The position numbers and the translations under genes are program-made. DNA of 64,000 nucleotides from Nitrobacter sp051535235 (GTDB lineage: Bacteria > Pseudomonadota > Alphaproteobacteria > Rhizobiales > Xanthobacteraceae), in the NCBI RefSeq assembly GCF_051535235.1, contig NZ_JBPPLZ010000004.1, positions 62,001 to 126,000 on the forward strand, in the 5' to 3' direction. Positions 47,905-56,003 of this stretch are shown in pieces; the first letter of the stretch is position 1, and every line of letters starts with the position of its first letter. A model generated the notes under the pieces. It saw only the letters and a list, made by a program, of their open reading frames with translations. It ran no database searches and had not been told where the DNA came from.

Positions 47905-48414
47905 ATGAAGGGTCTTTCAGGGTTTCTGTCGGCGGCTTGTCTTGCCGCGGCGCTGACGTTCTCAGGCATTGCGTCGGCTCAGCCGCCGGCCCAACCGTCG
48001 GCCGCCGCCATTGCCTCGGCCAAGGAGCTTCTGACTCTGAAGCATGCGGACGCGATGTACGCAAATGCGGTTCCGGGGATGGTGGAGCGGACCAAGACCA
48101 CGCTGCTTCAATCCAATCTGAACTACCAGAAGGATCTCAACGAGGTCGCCCTGGTCGTCGCCAAGTCTCTGGCAGGTCGCGAAAAGGAGATCGGCGACGG
48201 CATGGCGAAGATTTATGCCAGCCAGTTCACCGAGCAGGAGTTGAAGGATCTGGTCACCTTTTACAAGTCTCCGCTCGGACAGAAGCTGCTCGCGCAGGAG
48301 CCCAAGGCGATCGAGCAGAGCATGGGATACATGAACCAGTGGGCGCAGCAGTTCGCGGAGATCGTCAACGGCGAATTCCGCTCGGAAATGCGCAAGCGCG
48401 GCAAGGAAATCTGA
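47905..48414 (+). CDS. DUF2059 domain secreted protein
   Basis: 169 residues. A signal peptide (about 1-25, cleavage near IASA-QPP) is followed by an all-helical DUF2059 domain with the typical pattern QFTEQELKDLVTFYKSPLGQKLL. The function is unknown; the protein is expected in the periplasm. Its ATG at 47905 lies one base after the rpiA stop codon (TGA G ATG), so it is almost certainly translated with rpiA. Confidence 0.85.
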   Translation: MKGLSGFLSAACLAAALTFSGIASAQPPAQPSAAAIASAKELLTLKHADAMYANAVPGMVERTKTTLLQSNLNYQKDLNEVALVVAKSLAGREKEIGDGMAKIYASQFTEQELKDLVTFYKSPLGQKLLAQEPKAIEQSMGYMNQWAQQFAEIVNGEFRSEMRKRGKEI

Positions 48415-48432
48415 GTTCGGTCCAACCTGCGA

Positions 48433-49818
48433 ATGGCTGATTTCGACGTCGATCTGTTCGTCATAGGCGGGGGGTCGGGCGGCGTGCGCGCCGGCCGTAT
48501 CGCCGCCGGCTATGGCGCGCGCGTCATGATCGCCGAGGAATACCGGATGGGCGGCACCTGCGTCATCCGGGGCTGCGTGCCGAAGAAGCTGCTGGTCTAC
48601 GGATCCCAAATCCGCCACGACATCGAGGATGCCGCCGGCTTTGGCTGGTCGATTCCCTCCGCCACGTTCGATTGGCCGACGCTGATCGCCAACAAGGATA
48701 AGGAGATCGCCCGGCTCGAGGCAGCCTATACGTCCAATGTCGAGAAGGCGGGCGCGCGCGTCGTCAAGGCGAGGGCGGTGTTCGAGGACCCGCACACGCT
48801 GAGGCTGGCGACGGGCGAAACCATCCGCTCGAAATACGTGCTGATCGCAACGGGCGGCGCGCCCAACCACGGGCGGTCCATTCCCGGCATCGAGCACGTG
48901 ATCTCCTCCAACGAGGTGTTTCATCTTGCGGAGTTGCCGAAGCGGATTGCGATCCAGGGCGGTGGATATATCGCGCTCGAGTTCGCCTGCATCTTCGCCG
49001 GATTCGGCAGCGATGTGACGCTGATCTATCGCGGCGACAATATCCTTCGCGGTTTCGACGACGATGTCCGCGCCCACGTCCGCGCGGAGATGGAAAAAGA
49101 GGGCATCACCATCCTGACGGGATGCACCGTCGAGAAGGTCGATCGGCACGGTGACGAGTTCACGTCTCATCTGTCGAACGGGTCGAGCATTGCCTCCGAT
49201 CAGGTGCTGTTTGCGATCGGCCGCCATCCGAACGTTGCAAATCTCGGGCTCGAGAAGGCCGGCGTCGCCATCAACCCGAAGAACGGCGGCGTTGCCGTCG
49301 ACGGTTTTTCGCAAACCAACGTGCCGCACATCTATGCGGTCGGCGACGTCACGCATCGCTTCAACCTGACGCCGGTTGCGATCCGGGAAGGGAACGCATT
49401 TGCGGACACGGTGTTCGGCAACAAACCCACGCGTGTGGATCATGCGGACATTCCGACGGCGGTCTTCTCGCAACCCGAGGTCGGCACGGTGGGGCTGACA
49501 GAGGCGCAGGCGCGCGCGCAGTTCACCAATGTCGATATTTACAAGACGAGCTTCCGGCCGATGAAGGCAACACTGTCCGGCCGCGATACCCGTATTCTGA
49601 TGAAGCTCGTGGTGGATGCGACGACGGATCGCGTGCTGGGCTGCCATATCGTCGGCGATGGCGCTGCCGAGATGGTGCAGGTTCTCGGCATCGCGATCAG
49701 GATGAAGGCGAGGAAAGCGGATTTCGATGCGACGATGGCATTGCATCCCACTGCGGCGGAAGAACTCGTGACCATGCGGACGCCGGCTGCCCGTCATGTG
49801 CGAGAAGCGGCGGAGTGA
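48433..49818 (+). CDS. gor: Glutathione-disulfide reductase
   Basis: 461-residue FAD flavoprotein that reduces oxidised glutathione with NADPH. The FAD motif is VIGGGSGGVRAGRIAAGYGA, the redox disulfide is GGTCVIRGCVPKK, the NADPH motif is IQGGGYIALEFACIFAGFG, and the catalytic His is in ALHPTAAEELVT at the C-terminus. It starts 18 bp after the DUF2059 gene. Being with rpiA links pentose-phosphate flux (a NADPH source) with glutathione redox balance; that link is inference. Confidence 0.94.
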   Translation: MADFDVDLFVIGGGSGGVRAGRIAAGYGARVMIAEEYRMGGTCVIRGCVPKKLLVYGSQIRHDIEDAAGFGWSIPSATFDWPTLIANKDKEIARLEAAYTSNVEKAGARVVKARAVFEDPHTLRLATGETIRSKYVLIATGGAPNHGRSIPGIEHVISSNEVFHLAELPKRIAIQGGGYIALEFACIFAGFGSDVTLIYRGDNILRGFDDDVRAHVRAEMEKEGITILTGCTVEKVDRHGDEFTSHLSNGSSIASDQVLFAIGRHPNVANLGLEKAGVAINPKNGGVAVDGFSQTNVPHIYAVGDVTHRFNLTPVAIREGNAFADTVFGNKPTRVDHADIPTAVFSQPEVGTVGLTEAQARAQFTNVDIYKTSFRPMKATLSGRDTRILMKLVVDATTDRVLGCHIVGDGAAEMVQVLGIAIRMKARKADFDATMALHPTAAEELVTMRTPAARHVREAAE

Positions 49819-50068
49819 AGACTTTCAGGTGGCCGGTTTCAAGTCGTTGCGCGGTGCCTGCCGATGCTATGCCGGTGATCGAACGTCTGCGGCCTCAATA
49901 CCGACTCAACCGGCGGCCTTGACAAAATCAGTTGATGGAAATTGCCATTTTTTCAATGGCTTGCGTTGAGAAACTTAATGCCAACTGGCGCGGCGCAGCC
50001 AGCCTGTGTATATACGGCCCGTCGCTGCTTCCCCGTTAAGTGGCGGTTTTTCCTCAGGAGTTGACCTC

Positions 50069-51457
50069 ATGTCCGAGCGGTGGACACCCGATAGCTGGCG
50101 GGCCAGGCCCGTGCAGCAGATGCCGGATTATCCGGATGCGAAATCATTGGGCGAAGTCGAGGCGCAGCTTGCCACGTTTCCGCCGCTGGTTTTTGCGGGT
50201 GAGGCGCGCAATCTGAAGAAGGCCCTGGCCCGAGTCGCAAACGGCGAGGCATTCCTGCTGCAGGGCGGCGACTGCGCCGAGAGCTTCGCCGAGCACGGCG
50301 CCAACAACATCCGCGACTTCTTCCGCGTGTTGCTGCAGATGGCGGTGGTTCTGACCTATGCCGGCGCGTTGCCGGTCGTGAAGGTCGGCCGCATTGCCGG
50401 CCAGTTCGCCAAGCCGCGCTCCTCGCCGATGGAGAACATCGACGGCGTCGAATTGCCGAGCTATCGCGGCGACATCGTCAACGACATCGCCTTCACCGCG
50501 CAGTCGCGCGTGCCCGATCCGCATCGTCAGATCATGGCCTATCGGCAATCGGCGGCGACGCTGAACCTGCTGCGCGCCTTCGCGACCGGAGGGTTCGCCA
50601 ATCTCGGGAGCGTGCACGAGTGGATGCTGGGTTTCATCAAGGATTCCCAGCAGTCGCGACGCTACAAGGAATTGGCCGACCGGATTTCCGACGCGCTCAA
50701 TTTCATGCGCGCCTGCGGGCTCAATCTGGAGAGTCATCCGGAACTGCGGGCGACCGATATCTACACGAGTCACGAGGCATTGCTGCTCGGCTACGAGCAG
50801 GCCCTGACGCGGATCGATTCCACGACCGGCGACTGGTACGCGACCTCGGGCCATTTCATCTGGGTTGGCGACCGCACCCGCCAACTCGATCATGGCCACG
50901 TCGAATATTTCCGCGGCATCAGGAATCCGATCGGGCTGAAGTGTGGCCCCTCGCTCAAGCCGGACGAACTGTTGAAGCTGATCGACGTGCTCAATCCGGA
51001 CAACGAGCCGGGGCGGCTGACGCTGATCGGCCGCTTCGGCTCGGACAAGGTCGGCGATTACCTGCCGCAACTGATCCGCGCGGTGCAGCGCGAGGGCCGC
51101 GTTGTCGTGTGGTCGTGCGACCCGATGCACGGCAACACCATCACCTCGACCAGCGGCTACAAGACCCGTCCGTTCGATCGCATCCTGTCGGAGGTCAAGT
51201 CGTTCTTCAGCATTCATGCCGCGGAAGGTACGCATGCCGGCGGCGTTCATCTGGAAATGACCGGACAGAACGTCACCGAGTGTATCGGCGGCGCGCGTGC
51301 GATCACGGACGAGGACCTCAACGACCGCTATCACACCGTCTGCGATCCGCGCCTGAATGCCGAGCAGTCGATCGACATGGCGTTCCTGATCGCCGAATTG
51401 CTCAGGCAGGATCGCGAGGGCAAGGTCAAGCCGATCCCCGCGGTCGCGGGTTTCTGA
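50069..51457 (+). CDS. aroG: Class II 3-deoxy-7-phosphoheptulonate (DAHP) synthase
   Basis: 462-residue class II (plant/Mycobacterium-type) enzyme catalysing the first step of the shikimate pathway from phosphoenolpyruvate and erythrose-4-phosphate. Typical motifs are LLQGGDCAESF near residue 73, ATSGHFIWVGDRTRQLD, WSCDPMHGNT and GGVHLEMTGQNVTEC. ATG at 50069 (MSERWTPDSWR) follows AGGAG at 8 nt. The 250-bp region upstream holds a TTGACA at 49919 and no gene. dgkA begins one base after its stop. Confidence 0.96.
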   Translation: MSERWTPDSWRARPVQQMPDYPDAKSLGEVEAQLATFPPLVFAGEARNLKKALARVANGEAFLLQGGDCAESFAEHGANNIRDFFRVLLQMAVVLTYAGALPVVKVGRIAGQFAKPRSSPMENIDGVELPSYRGDIVNDIAFTAQSRVPDPHRQIMAYRQSAATLNLLRAFATGGFANLGSVHEWMLGFIKDSQQSRRYKELADRISDALNFMRACGLNLESHPELRATDIYTSHEALLLGYEQALTRIDSTTGDWYATSGHFIWVGDRTRQLDHGHVEYFRGIRNPIGLKCGPSLKPDELLKLIDVLNPDNEPGRLTLIGRFGSDKVGDYLPQLIRAVQREGRVVVWSCDPMHGNTITSTSGYKTRPFDRILSEVKSFFSIHAAEGTHAGGVHLEMTGQNVTECIGGARAITDEDLNDRYHTVCDPRLNAEQSIDMAFLIAELLRQDREGKVKPIPAVAGF

Positions 51458-51458
51458 G

Positions 51459-51812
51459 GTGTCGCGCTTATGGCGCGCCACCATCAATAGCTGGAACGGA
51501 TTGAATTTTGCCATCCGCTCCGAGCAGGCCATCCGGCAGGAATTGTTCGCGCTCCTGCTGGCGCTGCCGCTGGCGTGGCTTGTCGGAGCGACGGCGGCCC
51601 GGCGCGTCGAACTCGTGGCGGTGGTCCTGCTGCTTCTGGCGATTGAGCTTCTGAATACCGCGATCGAAAAACTGGCGGATCGATTGACGACCGATCACGA
51701 CCCGCAAATCGGGCACGTCAAGGACGTCGGCTCGGCCGCGGTCGGCGTGGCGTTGCTCATCATCGGGCTGACCTGGGGCAGCGCGATCGTTGAACGCATG
51801 GGCTTCCTTTAG
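51459..51812 (+). CDS. dgkA: Diacylglycerol kinase (prokaryotic, DgkA type)
   Basis: 117-residue inner-membrane enzyme with three helices that phosphorylates diacylglycerol or undecaprenol. The family signature ELLNTAIEKLADR lies at about residues 67-79, and an amphipathic start (NGLNFAIRSEQAIRQE) precedes helix 1. It begins with GTG at 51459, one base after the aroG stop, so translation probably depends on termination of aroG. The pairing with aroG has no obvious metabolic logic. Confidence 0.9.
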   Translation: MSRLWRATINSWNGLNFAIRSEQAIRQELFALLLALPLAWLVGATAARRVELVAVVLLLLAIELLNTAIEKLADRLTTDHDPQIGHVKDVGSAAVGVALLIIGLTWGSAIVERMGFL

Positions 51813-51981
51813 AGCATGATCCCGAAAAGTGGAAACCGGTTTTCGGAAAAGATCATGTTCAAACAAAAAGATAAGCGACGAGTCTGATTCAACGCAGTTG
51901 AAACAGACTCTAGGTTTTTATCGGGCGAGTTTTCTTGACCCGGACCGCTGTCCAGGTCACTCGAAACCGCTATAAGCGTGA
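51811..51981. repeat. Dispersed intergenic repeat, copy with three palindromic parts
   Basis: The left part (about 51813-51860) is an imperfect palindrome bounded by CATGATC and GATCATG. The middle part (51880-51910) is a hairpin of GAGTCTG/TTCAAC arms followed by a T run. The right part (about 51923-51978) ends in TCGAAACCGCTATAA. The right part recurs at 53790 and 63461 with changes. Such elements are common between genes in Bradyrhizobium-like genomes. It fills most of the gap between dgkA and nadE. Confidence 0.7.
51880..51919 (+). terminator. Possible intrinsic terminator of aroG-dgkA
   Basis: Arms 51880-51893 and 51897-51910 (GAGTCTGATTCAAC and GTTGAAACAGACTC, one mismatch) with a 3-nt loop are followed four bases later by five T residues. 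It lies inside the dispersed repeat and 68 bp after dgkA. Confidence 0.5.
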
Positions 51982-52020
51982 CCATTGCAGAAAGGCGAGG
52001 CCCGCGGGCAACGAGCATCC

Positions 52021-53772
52021 ATGACCGTAACCAGCTTCAAGATCACGCTCGGCCAGTTGAATCCGACCGTCGGAGACATTGCCGGCAATGCGGCCAAGGC
52101 TCGCGCCGCGCGCGCGCAGGCCAGGGCCGAGGGCGCCGCGCTGGTGGCGCTTCCGGAACTGTTCATCGCGGGCTATCCGCCCGAGGATCTGGTGTTGAAG
52201 CCTTCGTTCCAGGCGGCGTGCCGCGAGGCGGTCGAGGATCTCGCGCGCGAGACCGCCGACGACGGACCGGCCATGCTGATCGGCACGCCATGGGTGGACG
52301 ACGGCAAGCTTTATAATGCTTATGCGCTGCTGGATGAGGGACGGGTCGCGGCCATCCGCTTCAAGGTCAATCTTCCGAATTACGGCGTGTTCGACGAGAA
52401 ACGGGTGTTCGCGCGGGGACCGGTCGGGGGACCCTTGAAAATTCGAGGCGTGCGGATCGGCGTTCCGATCTGCGAGGACACCTGGGTCGAGGAATCCGCC
52501 GAATACGAGAACGTGGTCGAGTGCCTTGCGGAAACCGGCGCGGAAATTCTCGTCGTCCCCAACGGCTCGCCCTATGCGAAGGGCAAAAGCGACATCAGGC
52601 TGTCGATCTCGGTCGCGCGCGTGACCGAAAGTGATCTGCCGCTGGTCTATCTCAATCAGGTCGGCGGTCAGGACGAACTGGTGTTCGACGGCGCGTCGTT
52701 CGTGCTGAACGCCGATCGCTCGCTGGCCGCGCAGCTTCCCTCCTTTGAGGAAAGCGTCGTCACGCTGCAATGGACCAGGTCCGCGGCGGGTTGGCATTGC
52801 ACCGGACCGGTGGCGTCCCAGCTTGAGGGAGATAAGGCCGACTATGCCGCGTGCGTGCTGGGCTTGCGCGACTATGTCCGGAAAAACGGCTTCCCCGGCG
52901 TGCTGCTCGGCGTGTCCGGCGGCATCGACTCCGCCCTGTGCGCGGCCATCGCCGTCGATGCGCTCGGGGCGGAGAGCGTTCGCGGCGTCATGCTGCCGTT
53001 CCGCTTTACCGAACAGGTCTCGCTCGACGACGCCGCGAAACTCGCAAAAGCGCTCGGCATTCGCTACGACGTGCTGCCGATCGCGCCCGCCGTGAACGGT
53101 TTTGAGGAGATTCTCTCAGGCACGTTCGCCGGGCTTCCGCGCGATATCACCGAAGAGAACCTGCAGTCGCGCGCGCGTGGCACGCTTCTGATGGCGATCT
53201 CCAACAAAACCGGCGCGATGGTGGTGACCACCGGCAACAAGTCTGAAATGTCGGTGGGCTACGCGACGCTATACGGCGACATGAACGGCGGCTTCAATCC
53301 GATCAAGGACATCTACAAGACCGAGGTGTTCCGGCTGGCCGGCCTGCGCAACGCGTGGAAGCCGGACGGCGCGCTAGGACCTTCGGGCGAGGTGATCCCG
53401 TCCGGCACGATCGCCCGACCGCCGACCGCCGAACTGCGCGAAAACCAGCTCGATCAGGATTCGCTGCCGCCCTACGATCTGCTCGACGCCATCCTCGAGC
53501 GGTTGGTCGAGCGTGAGGAGCCGCTGGCGTCGATCGTCGCGGAAGGGTTCGACCGCGAAACGGTCGCGCGGGTCGACCGTCTGCTGAATATCGCCGAATA
53601 CAAGCGCCGGCAGGCGGCGCCCGGCGTCAAGGTCACGCGCAGGAATTTCGGCCGCGACCGCCGTTATCCCATCACCAACCGGTTTCGCGATTCCGGAAAG
53701 CCGTTGCCGAAGCCGGATGATGAACTCGTTTCCCGCGCGAGCCGAAGCTCTGCGGAAGCCTTCGAGGGCTGA
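52021..53772 (+). CDS. nadE: Glutamine-dependent NAD+ synthetase
   Basis: 583-residue two-domain enzyme for the last step of NAD synthesis. The N-terminal nitrilase-like glutaminase has its triad at E46 (LPELFIAGY), K115 (FKVNLPNYG) and C151 (VPICEDTW). The C-terminal synthetase has the ATP loop LLGVSGGIDSAL at about 296-307 and the TGNKSEMSVGYATLYGD motif. Ammonia is channelled between the two. ATG at 52021 (MTVTSFKI) has only a weak ribosome site; an in-frame start at 51985 would add 12 residues made of repeat sequence. Confidence 0.95.
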   Translation: MTVTSFKITLGQLNPTVGDIAGNAAKARAARAQARAEGAALVALPELFIAGYPPEDLVLKPSFQAACREAVEDLARETADDGPAMLIGTPWVDDGKLYNAYALLDEGRVAAIRFKVNLPNYGVFDEKRVFARGPVGGPLKIRGVRIGVPICEDTWVEESAEYENVVECLAETGAEILVVPNGSPYAKGKSDIRLSISVARVTESDLPLVYLNQVGGQDELVFDGASFVLNADRSLAAQLPSFEESVVTLQWTRSAAGWHCTGPVASQLEGDKADYAACVLGLRDYVRKNGFPGVLLGVSGGIDSALCAAIAVDALGAESVRGVMLPFRFTEQVSLDDAAKLAKALGIRYDVLPIAPAVNGFEEILSGTFAGLPRDITEENLQSRARGTLLMAISNKTGAMVVTTGNKSEMSVGYATLYGDMNGGFNPIKDIYKTEVFRLAGLRNAWKPDGALGPSGEVIPSGTIARPPTAELRENQLDQDSLPPYDLLDAILERLVEREEPLASIVAEGFDRETVARVDRLLNIAEYKRRQAAPGVKVTRRNFGRDRRYPITNRFRDSGKPLPKPDDELVSRASRSSAEAFEG

Positions 53773-53789
53773 CGGCGGAAAATAAATCA

Positions 53790-53845
53790 GGATGAATTCG
53801 CGTTCTCGTCACGCGAATCGGTGTCGCTCGAAAACGCTATAACGG
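53790..53845. repeat. Dispersed intergenic repeat, partial copy
   Basis: The stretch containing TTCGCGTTCTCGTCACGCG, ATCGGTGTC and TCGAAAACGCTATAA aligns with the right part of the repeat at 51923-51978 and with 63471-63545. It lies just after nadE. Only the right part is present. Confidence 0.65.
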
Positions 53846-53866
53846 GCTGTTCAAAAAACTCTTCCA

Positions 53867-53971
53867 GTCATTCCGGACGCCGCGTCAGCGGCGATCCGGA
53901 ATCCGGATATTCGACGATAGCCCAAGAATGCTGGATTCCGGGTTCGCGCCGTCGGCGCGCCCCGGAATGAC
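53867..53971. repeat. Short palindromic element with GTCATTCCGG termini
   Basis: A 105-bp element bounded by GTCATTCCGG and its exact inverse CCGGAATGAC. Inside are further mirrored parts (GATCCGGAATCC and GGATTCCGGG). It has no coding capacity. The layout is MITE-like or REP-like. It lies between nadE and the convergent DUF2865 gene. Confidence 0.7.
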
Positions 53972-54026
53972 ATCCGTCAAGACTCCAACATCCCGTTACA
54001 GCAAATCCACTCCACGGGAAAATGCT

Positions 54027-55136
54027 CTACTGCGCGGGTATGAACGTCGGTCCGACCGATCGGATCGGCTTGTTGTTCGCCGGCGCGGAGCCGGTGGGCA
54101 CCGCGCTTGTCGTCGCGGGCGCATTGGCTGGCGCTGCGGCGGCGTCCTTCTTTTGCGGGCCTTTGTTGCCGCCGGTCTGTGACGTCTTTTTCGCGCCGTC
54201 TTCGGTGACGATGATGTCACCCTGCTGCGCTGCCGTGGCTTTATCGTCGAGTCCTTTCAGCGCCTCCGACCAGGTCTGGCCCGCAGCCTTGCATGAGCAC
54301 GATGGATTGAATTCCTGACGGTACCGGAACGCGTTCGGCGACGACGAATAGGGCTGTCCGTTGATCGAGACGGCCTGATTGATGTCCTCGCCCGGATTTC
54401 GATAGGCATAGAGCGTGGCGTCCGCTGCCGGACACAGGTTCTTGCAGGTGCGCTCGTCGTCGGCAAAACGGCTCGGCACGGTGGCGAACGAGATCGGAAA
54501 ATAAAAGCCGTCGCATGAGCGCGCGCAGACGGTTCGATAGGTTCCGGACTGCACGCCCGTATCGGCCGGCGGAAGCTCCGCATTGTCGATATGCTCGGGC
54601 GAATTGCCGAACAGGTTATCGAAGAAATTGCCCTGGTTCCGCACCGCCGCGGAGTATTGCGGGCCGCAATTGTTCTGCGCCAGCGCCATCAGCACGGAAC
54701 GGCGCTGGTTGTCGTAGTCCGGGCCGCTGTTGCCGGCTCTCAGCCGCTCCAGGCTGGTGGTGATCTGCTCGAGATTGGTCCGCATCCGCTGGATCTGCTG
54801 AGTGACCGGCCCGCACTGCTGCGACTGGCCGTTGAACAGCGAGAAGAAACCCGAACTGTCGCAGCCCATGCGTCTTGCCTGCGCAGTGACGCGTTCAAGT
54901 TCGGCCTGTTGCCGCCCTGCGGCATCCTCGTAGCGCCGGATCTGGCTCGCTCGCGCAGGATCGGCGCCGCCGCGCTCGATGCTTGCAAGTTGCGCCTCGA
55001 GCCGCGGGCAAATCGGATTGGCGCCGGGTGCGCCTTGCGCCACTGCATTGCCGGCAGGGATAGCGACGCCGAGGCCGAGGGCGGCAGCGCAAGCCAGAAT
55101 TCGCATCGTGCGGCGGGCAAACAAAAGGTCAGGCAT
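54027..55136 (-). CDS. DUF2865 domain secreted protein
   Basis: 369 residues. A signal peptide (hydrophobic run at about residues 13-31, cleavage near AVAQG) is followed by a coiled-coil-prone helical part (about 45-150) and then a Cys-rich DUF2865 core (about 195-290) with GTYRTVCARSCDGFYFPISF, RTCKNLCPA and FRYRQEF. The tail is Ala/Pro/Lys-rich. The function is unknown; it should be periplasmic or surface-linked with disulfides. ATG at 55136. It is convergent with nadE across two repeat elements. Confidence 0.85.
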   Translation of the reverse strand: MPDLLFARRTMRILACAAALGLGVAIPAGNAVAQGAPGANPICPRLEAQLASIERGGADPARASQIRRYEDAAGRQQAELERVTAQARRMGCDSSGFFSLFNGQSQQCGPVTQQIQRMRTNLEQITTSLERLRAGNSGPDYDNQRRSVLMALAQNNCGPQYSAAVRNQGNFFDNLFGNSPEHIDNAELPPADTGVQSGTYRTVCARSCDGFYFPISFATVPSRFADDERTCKNLCPAADATLYAYRNPGEDINQAVSINGQPYSSSPNAFRYRQEFNPSCSCKAAGQTWSEALKGLDDKATAAQQGDIIVTEDGAKKTSQTGGNKGPQKKDAAAAPANAPATTSAVPTGSAPANNKPIRSVGPTFIPAQ

Positions 55137-55387
55137 GATCCGCCATCAGAGCGATCCCGGGGCGATTCTGCAAACGCTACGATGAAGTAATGTTTTCCGA
55201 ACGCAGGCGCCCATCGCGGTGATTTTTACAATCCGGGCCGAGCCTGATTGCGTTGCGAGACGCTGACGGGAGGCCGATGAGGCCGTTCGCCAGCGTGGTC
55301 ATTTCTTATCCGCTTCTCGCGGCGGCGTCACGTCGTTTCCGGGGCGCGAGTGTGGCGGGCTCGGCGCGACGTCGTCTTCTCTGCAAG

Positions 55388-55708
55388 TCAGCGTTGACAG
55401 GTAATCGCGACGTATTCGTTGCAGCCGCTGTGCCGGCACGAGCCTGTGGGCTTCAAAATCGAATCCGTCATCTCGTCGGGCTTGACGCGCCTGTAAGCGG
55501 TGGCCTGCACAAAATCGCGTGACCGGCAGTAGGAGTGCGCGGCGTGGGCGCCGCATCTCTCCCCCAAAGCGAGGCACTGGTCGATGCCATAGCCGTCGGC
55601 GTGATTGGCGACAATAAAAATATGGCTGTCCGCCTGGGCGGGGGCGCTTGCGAGGAGAGCCATGCCCGCCAGAAACATGGCGGCCGGAAATATGGGGATA
55701 ATGCGCAT
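55388..55708 (-). CDS. Small secreted cysteine-rich protein of unknown function
   Basis: 106 residues. A signal peptide (about 1-25, APAQA-DSH) is followed by a mature part of about 80 residues with six Cys (CLALGERCGA, SYCRSRD, GSCRHSGC and AITCQR), likely forming disulfides in the periplasm. I recognise the general pattern from hypothetical proteins of this bacterial group but know no function. ATG at 55708 is chosen because the signal peptide begins there; the longer frame upstream is Arg/Ser-rich. It lies 251 bp upstream of the DUF2865 gene on the same strand. Confidence 0.72.
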   Translation of the reverse strand: MRIIPIFPAAMFLAGMALLASAPAQADSHIFIVANHADGYGIDQCLALGERCGAHAAHSYCRSRDFVQATAYRRVKPDEMTDSILKPTGSCRHSGCNEYVAITCQR

Positions 55709-55954
55709 GATGTGCCGGAAAAACAGGAAGCCGCCGGACCTTGCAGTCCAAGACGAGCCGCCGCGATTTCGCGGCGAAATGAGGCGTTTGTGGGGCGCGG
55801 TCTTGACGCTGCACCCCGGCTGTTCCATGGTGCCGGAATGAACGGTTTGCTCGCCTTTTGTGGCCTTTGCCGCGAGATTATGCGCTAGCGATTCGCTGGC
55901 TGCCGCCGTCTTTATCTCACAACGTGATCCAGACGCCCGGCCAGCGAGCGGAGC

Positions 55955-55969
55955 GGATTTGACATTCGC
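55955..55969 (+). repeat. 15-bp dispersed motif GGATTTGACATTCGC, copy 3
   Basis: Identical to the copies near 38563 and 40660. Here it lies 34 bp upstream of the cysS ATG, pointing toward it, in the 295-bp gap between the secreted Cys-rich gene and cysS. Confidence 0.6.
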
Positions 55970-56003
55970 TATTCAGCCGATGGCGATTTCGGAACGGGAT
56001 TCC

